DNA from: Deltaproteobacteria bacterium
GTDB taxonomy: Bacteria > Desulfobacterota > BSN033 > UBA1163
Direction: 5' to 3'
DNA length: 64,000 nucleotides
Assembly: GCA_018333535.1 (NCBI GenBank)
Contig: JAGXTA010000057.1
Span: forward strand, 1-64,000
The notes beneath the pieces are model-generated. The model ran no database searches and was not told the DNA's origin. It saw only the letters and a program-made list of their open reading frames with translations. Position numbers and translations under genes: made by a program. Positions 1-6,398 of the stretch are shown here, piece after piece (position 1 is the stretch's first letter; each line of letters begins with the position of its first letter).

Positions 1-19
1 CGAGTGAAAATATTTTGAC

Positions 20-127
20 AAAATCCCCTCTAACTCCCCTTTGCCAAAGGGGAGGACTTATTATTATCCCCCTTTGGGAATCTTTTTCCCCGTCAATATG
101 GGGCAAAGGGGGAATAAGGGGGATTTT
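20..127. repeat. dispersed inverted repeat in the gene-free left end
   Basis: An imperfect inverted repeat: the left arm begins AAAATCCCCTCTAACTCCCC and the right arm reads back as AAAATCCCCCTTATTCCCCC. A second member of the same family lies at about 13073-13142. No convincing gene is seen in bases 1-200; an open frame across this region is low-complexity and overlaps the repeat. Confidence 0.7.
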
Positions 128-200
128 AATATAGGGTTTAACAAACCTTTAAATAGTCTCGCTATCATGTTTGCAGCTCAATCAAGCAATAATTTTTCGC

Positions 201-1247
201 TCAATTTAGGTTATAAAGTTTACCCTGGAGTTGGCCACAGGCGGCGGAAATATCCGCCCCTTTGCTGGTACGGACGATCGATGTAAGACCGCCCTCCATT
301 AGGATGTCCTGGAATTGTCTGACTCTCTCCTCCGAAGGCTTTTTAAAAGGAATACCCGGCGCCTCGTTGAGAGGGATGAGGTTGACCTTGGAGGGAATCC
401 CCTTCAACATTTTTAGCAATCTTTTTGCATCCTCCGGTGAATCATTTTCCCCTTGAAGCAGGACATATTCGAACGTGATACGGGCTCTCGGCTGAAGCGG
501 AAATTTTCGGCAGACCTCCAAGATTTTTTTTAATGGGTGGAAGCAATTGACAGGCATGAGGGGGCTTCTCGTGGCTTCATCCGAGGCATTGAGAGAGATG
601 GCGAGTCGGAATCGAACCTTCTCTTTCCCCAGTTGCTCCAGTTCAGGAAGAAGACCCACCGTGGAGAGAGTTACCTTTCGGGACGAAAATTTGAATGCCT
701 CAGGATGGGTCATCAGTTGAATGGCCCTTAACGTGTTCTCATAATTGGCCAGGGGTTCACCCATCCCCATCAGAACAATATTGGTGATGGATGTTTTATC
801 CGGTAAGGTTTCTCTCACAGCGAGAATCTGATTTACGATCTCAGCGGTGGTGAGACTCCTTTTAAGCCCCTTTTTACCGGTGAGGCAGAAGCGGCATCCC
901 ATGGCACATCCAACCTGTGTGGAAATGCAGAGGGTCAGGCGCTTTTTGTCATGGATGAGCACACTTTCAATTCGATTTCCATCCTCGAGTTGAAAAAGAA
1001 ACTTTTTCGTCCCATCCCTGCTCTCCTCCACCAGAAGGGGATGAAGGTTGGAGATGAAGCTGACTCCCTCCAGTGCCTGGCGGAATTTTTTGGAAAGGTT
1101 GGTCATCTCATCAAAGGAGTGGACGCCTCTCTGATAGAGCCATCTCAGGATCTGGATGGACCGGTATCGCTCTTTTCCGAATGAAGCAGTAAAACTTTCC
1201 AGCTCCGCCTGGCTCAAATTCTTCAGGTCGATCTTTTCCACTCTCAA
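201..1247 (-). CDS. rlmN: 23S rRNA (adenine-2503-C2)-methyltransferase RlmN
   Basis: Radical-SAM methyltransferase that methylates C2 of A2503 in 23S rRNA, and in characterised members also A37 of some tRNAs. The 348 residues are full length. The radical-SAM cluster motif CxxxCxxC is at C114, C118 and C121, inside a VGCAMGCRFC stretch. The second catalytic cysteine, which forms the methyl-transfer intermediate, is C337 in an AACGQL context near the end. The start codon overlaps the ndk stop by four bases (1244-1247), so the two genes are probably co-transcribed with ndk first. All key residues are intact; RlmN is preferred over Cfr because of the housekeeping context. Confidence 0.95.
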   Translation of the reverse strand: MRVEKIDLKNLSQAELESFTASFGKERYRSIQILRWLYQRGVHSFDEMTNLSKKFRQALEGVSFISNLHPLLVEESRDGTKKFLFQLEDGNRIESVLIHDKKRLTLCISTQVGCAMGCRFCLTGKKGLKRSLTTAEIVNQILAVRETLPDKTSITNIVLMGMGEPLANYENTLRAIQLMTHPEAFKFSSRKVTLSTVGLLPELEQLGKEKVRFRLAISLNASDEATRSPLMPVNCFHPLKKILEVCRKFPLQPRARITFEYVLLQGENDSPEDAKRLLKMLKGIPSKVNLIPLNEAPGIPFKKPSEERVRQFQDILMEGGLTSIVRTSKGADISAACGQLQGKLYNLN

Positions 1248-1663
1248 GATGAAAACATCTCCAGGGCATTGAAGAAATATCCTATTTCAAAGGCGGCGGT
1301 TTCAGGGGCGTCCGATCCATGAACAATATTATGTTCGATATCGGAGGCAAACTGACGCCTCAGGGTTCCTTCTTCAGCCTTTTTAGGATCGGTGGCGCCC
1401 ATTAATTCCCTCGTTTTTGAGATGGCTCCGTCCCCTTCGAGAACCATGACTACAGCAGGCCCGGAGGACATGAAGACGGTCAGACTCTCATAGAAGGATT
1501 TGCCACGATGAACCGCATAGAATCCTTCTGCCTCCTTCTTTCCCATCCGGATCATCTTCAATCCGATCACCTTCAAACCCCGTCCCTCAAAACGCTTGAT
1601 CACCTCTCCGGTCAGATTTTTACTCACCCCATCGGGTTTGACAATCGATAGTGTCCGTTCCAT
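1244..1663 (-). CDS. ndk: nucleoside diphosphate kinase
   Basis: Cytosolic enzyme that transfers the gamma phosphate of ATP to other (deoxy)nucleoside diphosphates through a phosphohistidine. The 139 residues match the usual bacterial length. The active-site histidine is H115 in the NIVHGSD signature, and the N-terminus ERTLSIVKPDGV is typical. An AGGAGGGG-like ribosome-binding site precedes the ATG at 1663. It is the first gene of a two-gene operon with rlmN (ATGA overlap). Nothing unusual. Confidence 0.96.
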   Translation of the reverse strand: MERTLSIVKPDGVSKNLTGEVIKRFEGRGLKVIGLKMIRMGKKEAEGFYAVHRGKSFYESLTVFMSSGPAVVMVLEGDGAISKTRELMGATDPKKAEEGTLRRQFASDIEHNIVHGSDAPETAAFEIGYFFNALEMFSS

Positions 1664-1800
1664 TGGTCCCCTCCTGTTCTGTAGATGTTTTGTTTATAAT
1701 CTATCTTCCCCAAATCTTCCATGTCAAGGTGCGGGAGAAATGTTGACAACGAAGAGTCTATTCGACTATACAATATATAAATTTCCGTAACACTTTAGCG

Positions 1801-1955
1801 CTTTGAAAAGGTTCTCCGTATGTCATTCTTGCACAGGCGGGAATCCAGCATCTATCCCTGCGAAAGCAGGGAACCATAGACATATAAAACTGGATTCCTG
1901 TTTCCACAGGAATGACAAGCCTGTTAAAGGCCATTTCTGCCGCATTTTTTCAAAG
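1801..1955. repeat. nested inverted repeat upstream of trxB
   Basis: The 321-base gap between ndk and trxB holds a repeat of the TGTCATTC...GAATCCAG / CTGGATTCC...GAATGACA type (arms 1821-1848 and 1890-1917). An outer pair, CTTTGAAAA at 1801-1809 and TTTTCAAAG at 1947-1955, encloses it. The inner ends resemble the repeat at 38944-39014. No ORF or clear promoter was identified here. Confidence 0.7.
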
Positions 1956-1984
1956 AGTTAAAATAATACAAAAAGGAGAATTCG

Positions 1985-2917
1985 ATGGAGGAGAAACAGG
2001 CGAGAATTTATGATGTAATCATTATCGGAGGAGGGCCGGCTGGCATGACCGCTGGCCTCTATACGTCAAGGGCAAGGCTCCGGACCCTTTTGATTGACAA
2101 CGGACTCTTCGGAGGCCAGATGACGACCACAGAATTGATTGAGAACTACCCGGGTTTCCCGCAGGGGGTGAGCGGCGAAGAGTTAAGCCGCCTGATGGAA
2201 GAGCAGGCAAAGCGATTCGGAATGGAGGCCATCAGCGACGAGGTGACAGAGGTAAGTTTAGAGAAAGACCTGAAAAGGGTGAAGACCTATGAAGGAGAAT
2301 TTTTCTGCCGGGCTCTGATCATCTGCACGGGCACCGAATACCGGAAGTTAGGGGTTCCTGGCGAAGAGAAGTTTAAGGGCAGGGGGATTTCCTATTGTGC
2401 GACATGTGATGGAGCCTTCTTCAAGGATAGCCGCATTATTGTCGTAGGGGGTGGGGACTCGGCGCTCACGGAAGCCCTCTTCCTTACGAAGTTTGTCAGC
2501 GAGCTGACCATTATCCATCGCAGAGACGCCCTACGGGCGACAAAGATCTATCAGGAGAGAGTGCTCAGCAATCCGAAAATAAAATTCCTTTGGAATTCTG
2601 TGGTCCAGGAAATCAAAGGAGATAGCGTGGTTCGCTCTGCCGTTGTGAAGAATGTGAAGACAGGAGAAGTGAAAGAAGTGGAGACCGAAGGCGCTTTTCT
2701 CTTCATCGGGCTTACACCGAGAACACAATTTTTAAAAGAACTGGTTCAAATGGATGAATCCGGGTATGTGGTCACGAATGAGAATTGCGAAACTTCGGTC
2801 AAAGGCATCTTCGCGGCAGGGGATTGCAGGAAGAAACTGCTGCGTCAGATTTCGACTTCCGTGGGAGATGGAGCCACCGCGGCCTTCGCTGCTGAGAAGT
2901 ATCTGGAAGAAGGGTAA
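1985..2917 (+). CDS. trxB: thioredoxin reductase (NADPH/flavin)
   Basis: FAD-dependent disulfide reductase that passes electrons from NAD(P)H to thioredoxin in the cytosol. The 310 residues fit the low-molecular-weight bacterial class. The N-terminal FAD site is IIIGGGPAGMTAG (about residues 13-25). The redox-active pair is C138-x-x-C141 in SYCATCDG. The NAD(P) Rossmann motif is VVGGGDSA, followed by an HRRDALRA stretch; HRRxxxR is the arginine pattern usually linked to NADPH. The C-terminal FAD motif GIFAAGDCR is present. An AAAGGAG ribosome-binding site lies a few bases before the ATG. It stands alone, with repeats on both sides. Confidence 0.95.
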   Translation: MEEKQARIYDVIIIGGGPAGMTAGLYTSRARLRTLLIDNGLFGGQMTTTELIENYPGFPQGVSGEELSRLMEEQAKRFGMEAISDEVTEVSLEKDLKRVKTYEGEFFCRALIICTGTEYRKLGVPGEEKFKGRGISYCATCDGAFFKDSRIIVVGGGDSALTEALFLTKFVSELTIIHRRDALRATKIYQERVLSNPKIKFLWNSVVQEIKGDSVVRSAVVKNVKTGEVKEVETEGAFLFIGLTPRTQFLKELVQMDESGYVVTNENCETSVKGIFAAGDCRKKLLRQISTSVGDGATAAFAAEKYLEEG

Positions 2918-2962
2918 TGATAGTCTTTGGGTCAAGGTTACAAATAGGTTTACGGTGACGAT

Positions 2963-3036
2963 GCTCGTATCGAAACAGAAAGCTCACAACTTGACATTCG
3001 AGTATCCAGCATCCATATACGAGTCTCGATACGAGC
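2963..3036. repeat. inverted repeat GCTCGTATCGA / TCGATACGAGC
   Basis: Perfect 11-base arms at 2963-2973 and 3026-3036, separated by about 50 bases. The phrase ACGATGCTCG in the left arm recurs in the intergenic hairpin near 27302, which suggests a small dispersed family. No terminator T-run follows. Confidence 0.6.
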
Positions 3037-3066
3037 TTCGACAACGATAAACGTCATTCTTAATTT

Positions 3067-3429
3067 ATGAGGCGCCAGATATCAACCACTTTTTTGTGCC
3101 TTGTATTTCTAATCATTCCTGTTGTTTCGACCGGAGAGGAGATCAATCAAGAGGGGTGGCCGGTTCCGGAATTGAAGAACCTTTATCCTTACTCCATTGT
3201 CATTCAGAGGGTGGATGGGGCAGAGAAGGTCGTTGAGAGATTCCATACTCCTGAGGGTGGACATGTGGCGAGAATCAGTGGAAATGGAAAGGTATTCGCT
3301 TACGCAGTAGACAGGGACACGGAACCTCCGATCGATTACCTTATCCTGGATGCGGACGGTTATGGTAAATTTACAAAAAAATTGAAACCTGAAGAAACAT
3401 ACACGATTCCGGAATGGGTCTTCCGTTAA
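3067..3429 (+). CDS. hypothetical secreted protein
   Basis: A 120-residue protein of unknown function. It starts with a signal peptide (charged MRRQ, hydrophobic core to about residue 21, likely cleavage near VVSTGEE), so it is probably periplasmic or secreted. The mature part has no cysteines and looks beta-rich; a DAEKV/DRD pattern gives no recognisable family. No strong ribosome-binding site is seen before the ATG. It lies between trxB and the sigma-54/riboswitch region, with no obvious operon partner. Compositionally similar to its neighbours, so I treat it as a real gene with moderate confidence. Confidence 0.6.
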   Translation: MRRQISTTFLCLVFLIIPVVSTGEEINQEGWPVPELKNLYPYSIVIQRVDGAEKVVERFHTPEGGHVARISGNGKVFAYAVDRDTEPPIDYLILDADGYGKFTKKLKPEETYTIPEWVFR

Positions 3430-3550
3430 CCTTTTTTCATGTAAGTTTTTTCAATTTGCGGCCATAAAAAGTCAATATTTACTCTTGCAGTCATATTTTA
3501 GCTTTAACAAAAACCTTTAAATTCAATAGGTTGAATTAATAATTCTTGAT

Positions 3551-3566
3551 TGGCATTATATTTGCT
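3551..3566 (+). promoter_or_regulatory. sigma-54 (RpoN) promoter
   Basis: TGGCAT, five bases, TTGCT: an exact-spacing match to the -24/-12 consensus TGGCAC-N5-TTGCW, with GG at 3552-3553 and GC at 3564-3565. The predicted start near 3577 is about 25 bases before the riboswitch aptamer, so the leader and the two small Cys-rich genes would be RpoN-dependent. No adjacent enhancer-binding regulator is present. Confidence 0.65.
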
Positions 3567-3600
3567 AAGTATATAGGTAGGGAAAAAAATAAATATTGTC

Positions 3601-3806
3601 GATAAAGCCAAACCACGAGTAATCGTGGGACGTCCGTCCCGATCATGATTGGTCGGGAGGGCCCCCTGTTACAGAGATGGAGCAGGCGGGGAAAGCTACG
3701 GGTCCCAAAAGAAACCGAAAATTGGTTTCTTACCTTTAGCTAAGAGCTAAGGGTAATCTTAAGTGAATTTGCTAATGCAAATTCCTGGGATCGCCGGGTT
3801 GCCGAA
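3601..3806 (+). promoter_or_regulatory. GEMM-I (cyclic di-GMP-I) riboswitch with large insertions
   Basis: Aptamer hallmarks in order: AAACC (3610-3614), a six-pair stem CCACGA/TCGTGG capped by a GUAA GNRA tetraloop (3619-3622), GGGACG (3627-3632), AAAGC (3692-3696), and GCCGGGTTGCCGA (3793-3805). By alignment to the Vc2 numbering from memory, the ligand-contact bases are G20 (3607), A47 (3692) and C92 (3802), which fits c-di-GMP rather than cGAMP. The usual G21-C46 pair is a covarying C21-G46. Two oddities: a 58-base insertion (3633-3690) between positions 45 and 46, able to fold into two hairpins, and an enlarged P2 closed by GGTCCCA/TGGGATC that holds three more perfect or near-perfect hairpins (3709-3731, 3732-3754, 3765-3784). 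The outer P1a stem is weak by eye. Confidence 0.75.
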
Positions 3807-3819
3807 ACATTGGATGTAG

Positions 3820-3863
3820 GGCGGACAGGCCTGTTGAACGTCATGATGGACCTGTTTACCGCC
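3820..3863 (+). promoter_or_regulatory. expression-platform hairpin between aptamer and terminator
   Basis: GGCGG-ACAGG (3820-3829) can pair with CCTGT...CCGCC (3851-3863). The same ACAGG also lies in a 10-base palindrome ACAGGCCTGT (3825-3834), so two mutually exclusive folds are possible just ahead of the terminator. Its role as a switch element is inference. Confidence 0.4.
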
Positions 3864-3882
3864 AGACCGGAAAAATGTTGAG

Positions 3883-3918
3883 GGCCCGTGGCTTCAGAGG
3901 ACACGGGCCTTTTTATTT
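3883..3918 (+). terminator. intrinsic terminator in the riboswitch leader
   Basis: GGCCCGTG (3883-3890) pairs perfectly with CACGGGCC (3902-3909), followed by TTTTTATTT. It sits about 80 bases after the aptamer and about 20 bases before the first downstream start codon, the position expected of a riboswitch-controlled terminator. Confidence 0.85.
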
Positions 3919-3937
3919 AAATTCTGTTTTGGGTAAA

Positions 3938-4141
3938 ATGGTGAAGAGGATGTCAGTTTTTAAAAAATGTTCCTTTTATCGTGAATATGGAAATCCAAAG
4001 GGGAGCAGTTTTAGAGGATATTGCGACCTTGACCACGACTGGATCGTTTGCAGGGGGGATATTCAATCCTGCAAAAAGGTCGACCTGCTGAGAAAATGTT
4101 TGCTCGAGGAGAAGAGGAGAGAGGAAGGCACAGGATGGTAG
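3938..4141 (+). CDS. small Cys-rich protein, copy 1
   Basis: A 67-residue protein of unknown function. Four cysteines follow the pattern C-x(n)-GYCDLD-x5-C-x-GD-x3-C, suggesting a small metal-binding or disulfide fold. The copy immediately downstream has the same pattern. I start it at the ATG at 3938; ATG 3950 is also possible, and the longer reading from 3875 is rejected because it would translate the terminator hairpin. Its stop overlaps the start of copy 2. It is the first gene behind the sigma-54 promoter and c-di-GMP leader, so expression is probably tied to c-di-GMP level. No signal peptide is seen. Confidence 0.65.
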   Translation: MVKRMSVFKKCSFYREYGNPKGSSFRGYCDLDHDWIVCRGDIQSCKKVDLLRKCLLEEKRREEGTGW

Positions 4142-4326
4142 AGGAGAAACTATGTCCCCTTTTCAGAAGACCGGAAGGCCTGGGTATGGGAAAAGGGATC
4201 GGCTATTGCGACATCGATAGCAGCAGCACGATCTGCGAGGGAGATGTGTTGTTTTGCGAAAGGCCTGATGCCCTAAAGAAATATCTCCAGACGAAATTGG
4301 AAGAGATCGAAAAGGAGGAGAAGTAA
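4135..4326 (+). CDS. small Cys-rich protein, copy 2 (paralogue)
   Basis: A 63-residue paralogue of the preceding gene: an early Cys, then GYCDID-x5-C-x-GDV-x2-C in register with copy 1, ending in a charged, helix-like tail (KLEEIEKEEK). The ATG at 4135 overlaps the stop of copy 1 (ATGGTAG), so the two are translationally coupled. I know of no named family for this motif and do not assign a function. An intrinsic terminator follows at 4368. A tandem pair with conserved cysteines argues that both are real despite their size. Confidence 0.65.
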   Translation: MVEEKLCPLFRRPEGLGMGKGIGYCDIDSSSTICEGDVLFCERPDALKKYLQTKLEEIEKEEK

Positions 4327-4367
4327 AGAAAGAAACAGATTTTTTAAGGTTAGAGCATCCGTTCATA

Positions 4368-4405
4368 AAAGGCCTTCCTGCCCAGGGGAGGCCTTTATTT
4401 TTTCG
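4368..4405 (+). terminator. intrinsic terminator after the Cys-rich pair
   Basis: AAAGGCCTTCC pairs with GGGAGGCCTTT around an eight-base loop, followed by ATTTTTTCG. It closes the riboswitch-controlled transcript and separates it from the NFU gene. Confidence 0.8.
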
Positions 4406-4492
4406 ACATTTCTCATTTTTGTGTTATGATTAGTCAAAAGACAAGCATGTCAAAAAAATAAGATAACATAAAACTGGAGGAGGTGAGAAGAG

Positions 4493-4711
4493 ATGAAGGA
4501 GAGCGTGGAAAAGGCATTGGAAAAGATTCGACCCGCCCTTCAGGCGGATGGCGGAGATATTGAATTGGTCGATGTGGTTGATGGGGTGGTCAAGGTGAGG
4601 CTGACAGGCGCCTGCGGAGGATGCCCGATGTCCCAGATGACCCTGAAGATGGGTGTGGAGAGGGTCCTGAAACAGCAGGTCCCTGAAGTGAAGAGCGTGG
4701 AGACAGCATAA
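4493..4711 (+). CDS. NFU-type Fe-S cluster scaffold (NifU C-terminal domain)
   Basis: A 72-residue stand-alone NifU C-terminal domain. Such proteins carry or deliver a [4Fe-4S] cluster bridged between two subunits. The cluster-binding CxxC is C41-GG-C44 in the GACGGCPMS signature, preceded by the typical [16 protein letters not shown] stretch. A GGAGGTGAGAAG ribosome-binding site precedes the ATG. It has its own terminator-like hairpin downstream and appears monocistronic. Length and motif match the short NFU proteins common in anaerobes. Confidence 0.92.
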   Translation: MKESVEKALEKIRPALQADGGDIELVDVVDGVVKVRLTGACGGCPMSQMTLKMGVERVLKQQVPEVKSVETA

Positions 4712-4721
4712 ATCCCGCATT

Positions 4722-4745
4722 AGAGGGGGGCTTCAGCCCCCTTCT
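4722..4745. terminator. GC-rich hairpin after the NFU gene
   Basis: GGGGGC-TTCA-GCCCCC with flanking AGA/TCT pairs. There is only a weak T-run, so it is a probable rather than certain terminator. It lies between the convergent NFU gene and the TPR lipoprotein gene and could serve both. Confidence 0.6.
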
Positions 4746-4771
4746 AAGGGTTCAGAAGCGATGGAACCTGT

Positions 4772-5752
4772 TCATTTCTCCAGTGATTGAGGGATGGTTC
4801 CAAAAACTTTTAAGAGTTCATCCGGAGCGTGAAAAAAGGGAGAGAGGCTTAAGGCGAAGGAAAGCTCTTTCATTCCCTCATGAACGTTCCCCTCTTTTGC
4901 ATGGATGAGCGCCAATCCGTAGTAGGTTTCAGCCATTCTCTTGGCAATCAATTTTTCAGTCATATTCTGGACAGTTGACGATCCCCGGTATCGTTCCACG
5001 TCCGAAGAAAGAAGGCTCTTCGCTCTTAAGAAAACGGTTTTTGCCTCTTCAGCCTTTCCCGTCTGATAGAGACACCAGGCATACCGATTGAGAAGAGATA
5101 ATCCCGCCTCTTTTCCGTAAAGAAGTTTCTGATAATGCGGCAAGGCCAGCCTGTATTCTTTGAGGCCAAAGAGGGTTTCCGCCAGATGGGACCGCATCTC
5201 TTCGGGGTCAATAAATTGATTGGGCTGGTTGATTGCCGCCTCCAGGTATTTACGGGCCTGTTCCAGCCGTTCCATCCTTTTGGCAATCAACCCCAGACCG
5301 TAACTCGCAATTGAATGGACTGAATGGATATGTTGCCTGTCCGCAAAAGGATATTCCGACCAGTAAGGATTCCCAAAATGTTTTTCCGCATAGTTGATCA
5401 TTTTCCTGAACTTATTTTCAGAGGCTTCATTCAACCCCTTCGCATAATAAATCCAGGCGAGGCCTTCAAGGGCGCCGATGTTTTCGGGGTTGATACGGTT
5501 GGCGCTCTCAAAATATTTTTCCGCTTCCTCCATCAGACCTGTCTTGAAAAAGACCCAACCTTGTAGGGAGAGCGACTTTTCATCCGTAGGCCTCTGTTGG
5601 AGTGCGGATTGAAGGTGGACTTCAGCCTCACCGTAGAGACCTCTTTGAAAGGCGATCAGGCCGCGCTCATAGTCGATATGCGTTTTCAATGGCGCACAGC
5701 CCGTCAAAATGAGTAGGAGGGAGAGGAGCCATCGCTCCAGGCGGCAAGACAT
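4772..5752 (-). CDS. TPR-repeat lipoprotein, last gene of the ATP-grasp/PqqD-like operon
   Basis: A 326-residue lipoprotein. A short signal peptide ends in the lipobox LLILTGC, with the lipid-bearing Cys near residue 19. The rest is tetratricopeptide repeats (for example LQGWVFFKTGLMEEAEKYF, ALEGLAWIYYAKGLNEASE), so it is probably a periplasmic, membrane-anchored protein-interaction scaffold. It starts one base after the stop of the next TPR gene upstream, and is the sixth and last gene of a minus-strand operon that begins at 11354. The specific function is unknown; the operon suggests help in assembly or export of whatever the ATP-grasp/decarboxylase pair makes. Confidence 0.85.
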   Translation of the reverse strand: MSCRLERWLLSLLLILTGCAPLKTHIDYERGLIAFQRGLYGEAEVHLQSALQQRPTDEKSLSLQGWVFFKTGLMEEAEKYFESANRINPENIGALEGLAWIYYAKGLNEASENKFRKMINYAEKHFGNPYWSEYPFADRQHIHSVHSIASYGLGLIAKRMERLEQARKYLEAAINQPNQFIDPEEMRSHLAETLFGLKEYRLALPHYQKLLYGKEAGLSLLNRYAWCLYQTGKAEEAKTVFLRAKSLLSSDVERYRGSSTVQNMTEKLIAKRMAETYYGLALIHAKEGNVHEGMKELSFALSLSPFFHAPDELLKVFGTIPQSLEK

Positions 5753-5753
5753 C

Positions 5754-6383
5754 TTATTTCTCTTTGATCATTTTTATTCCCACGTTGGCGGTCACATGGT
5801 TTGGCGCAATCTTCAAAATCTCCAAAAAGATCTTTTCCGCCTCTTCCTTTTTTTCCTGTTTGAGCAGCGACCATGCCAGTCCTGCCTGCATCTCGACATC
5901 GCCGGGATAGCTCTGTAAGATCTTTCGATAGTAGGTTTCCGCCTCTTTGAACGATTTCATATTGTAATAGATGTAAGCCAATCGGCTGTTGGCCAGATAG
6001 GACGCCCTGTCCAGAAGAAGGATCTCCTTGCCCACCTTTTCAGCCTCGGCCCATCTTCCCTGAGCCATGAACGGAAGCATGAGCCCCAGCCTTGCCTCGA
6101 TCGAATCCTTGTTGAGCCTTACAGCCCTCTGGTAGGCATTGGCCGAATCGGGGAACTTTTTGGCAAGGTAGTTGAGCCATCCCAACCTCAGATGAAAAAG
6201 ATAACTCTTCTCCTCGAGACGCTCTGCCTGCATCAGAACGAAGATGGCGCCCGTGTAGTTTCCTCTTCCCTCTTCTTCATAAGATCGCTGGTAAATCTGG
6301 GAGACCGATTCCCTTGAAGCATGAGAGAAAAAGGGGAAAAGGATGAGAAACATCATCAATGCAAACATCTTTCTTTTCTTCAT
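5754..6383 (-). CDS. secreted TPR-repeat protein
   Basis: A 209-residue protein with an N-terminal signal peptide (MKKRKMF then a hydrophobic core, likely cleavage after SHA near residue 22) followed by at least four TPR units (HLRLGWLNYLAKKFPDSANA, ANSRLAYIYYNMKSFKEAE, QAGLAWSLLKQEKKEEAEK). Probably periplasmic. A GGAGGCGG ribosome-binding site precedes the ATG. It begins 15 bases after the urea-transporter/M23 gene and abuts the TPR lipoprotein gene, so the three are clearly co-transcribed. Partner proteins are unknown. Confidence 0.85.
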   Translation of the reverse strand: MKKRKMFALMMFLILFPFFSHASRESVSQIYQRSYEEEGRGNYTGAIFVLMQAERLEEKSYLFHLRLGWLNYLAKKFPDSANAYQRAVRLNKDSIEARLGLMLPFMAQGRWAEAEKVGKEILLLDRASYLANSRLAYIYYNMKSFKEAETYYRKILQSYPGDVEMQAGLAWSLLKQEKKEEAEKIFLEILKIAPNHVTANVGIKMIKEK

Positions 6384-6398
6384 GGACCGCCTCCTGAT

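Noticed and set aside
3875-3937. A longer start for the first Cys-rich gene at ATG 3875
   Set aside because: The extra codons would lie in the perfect terminator hairpin; starts at 3938 or 3950 make better sense.
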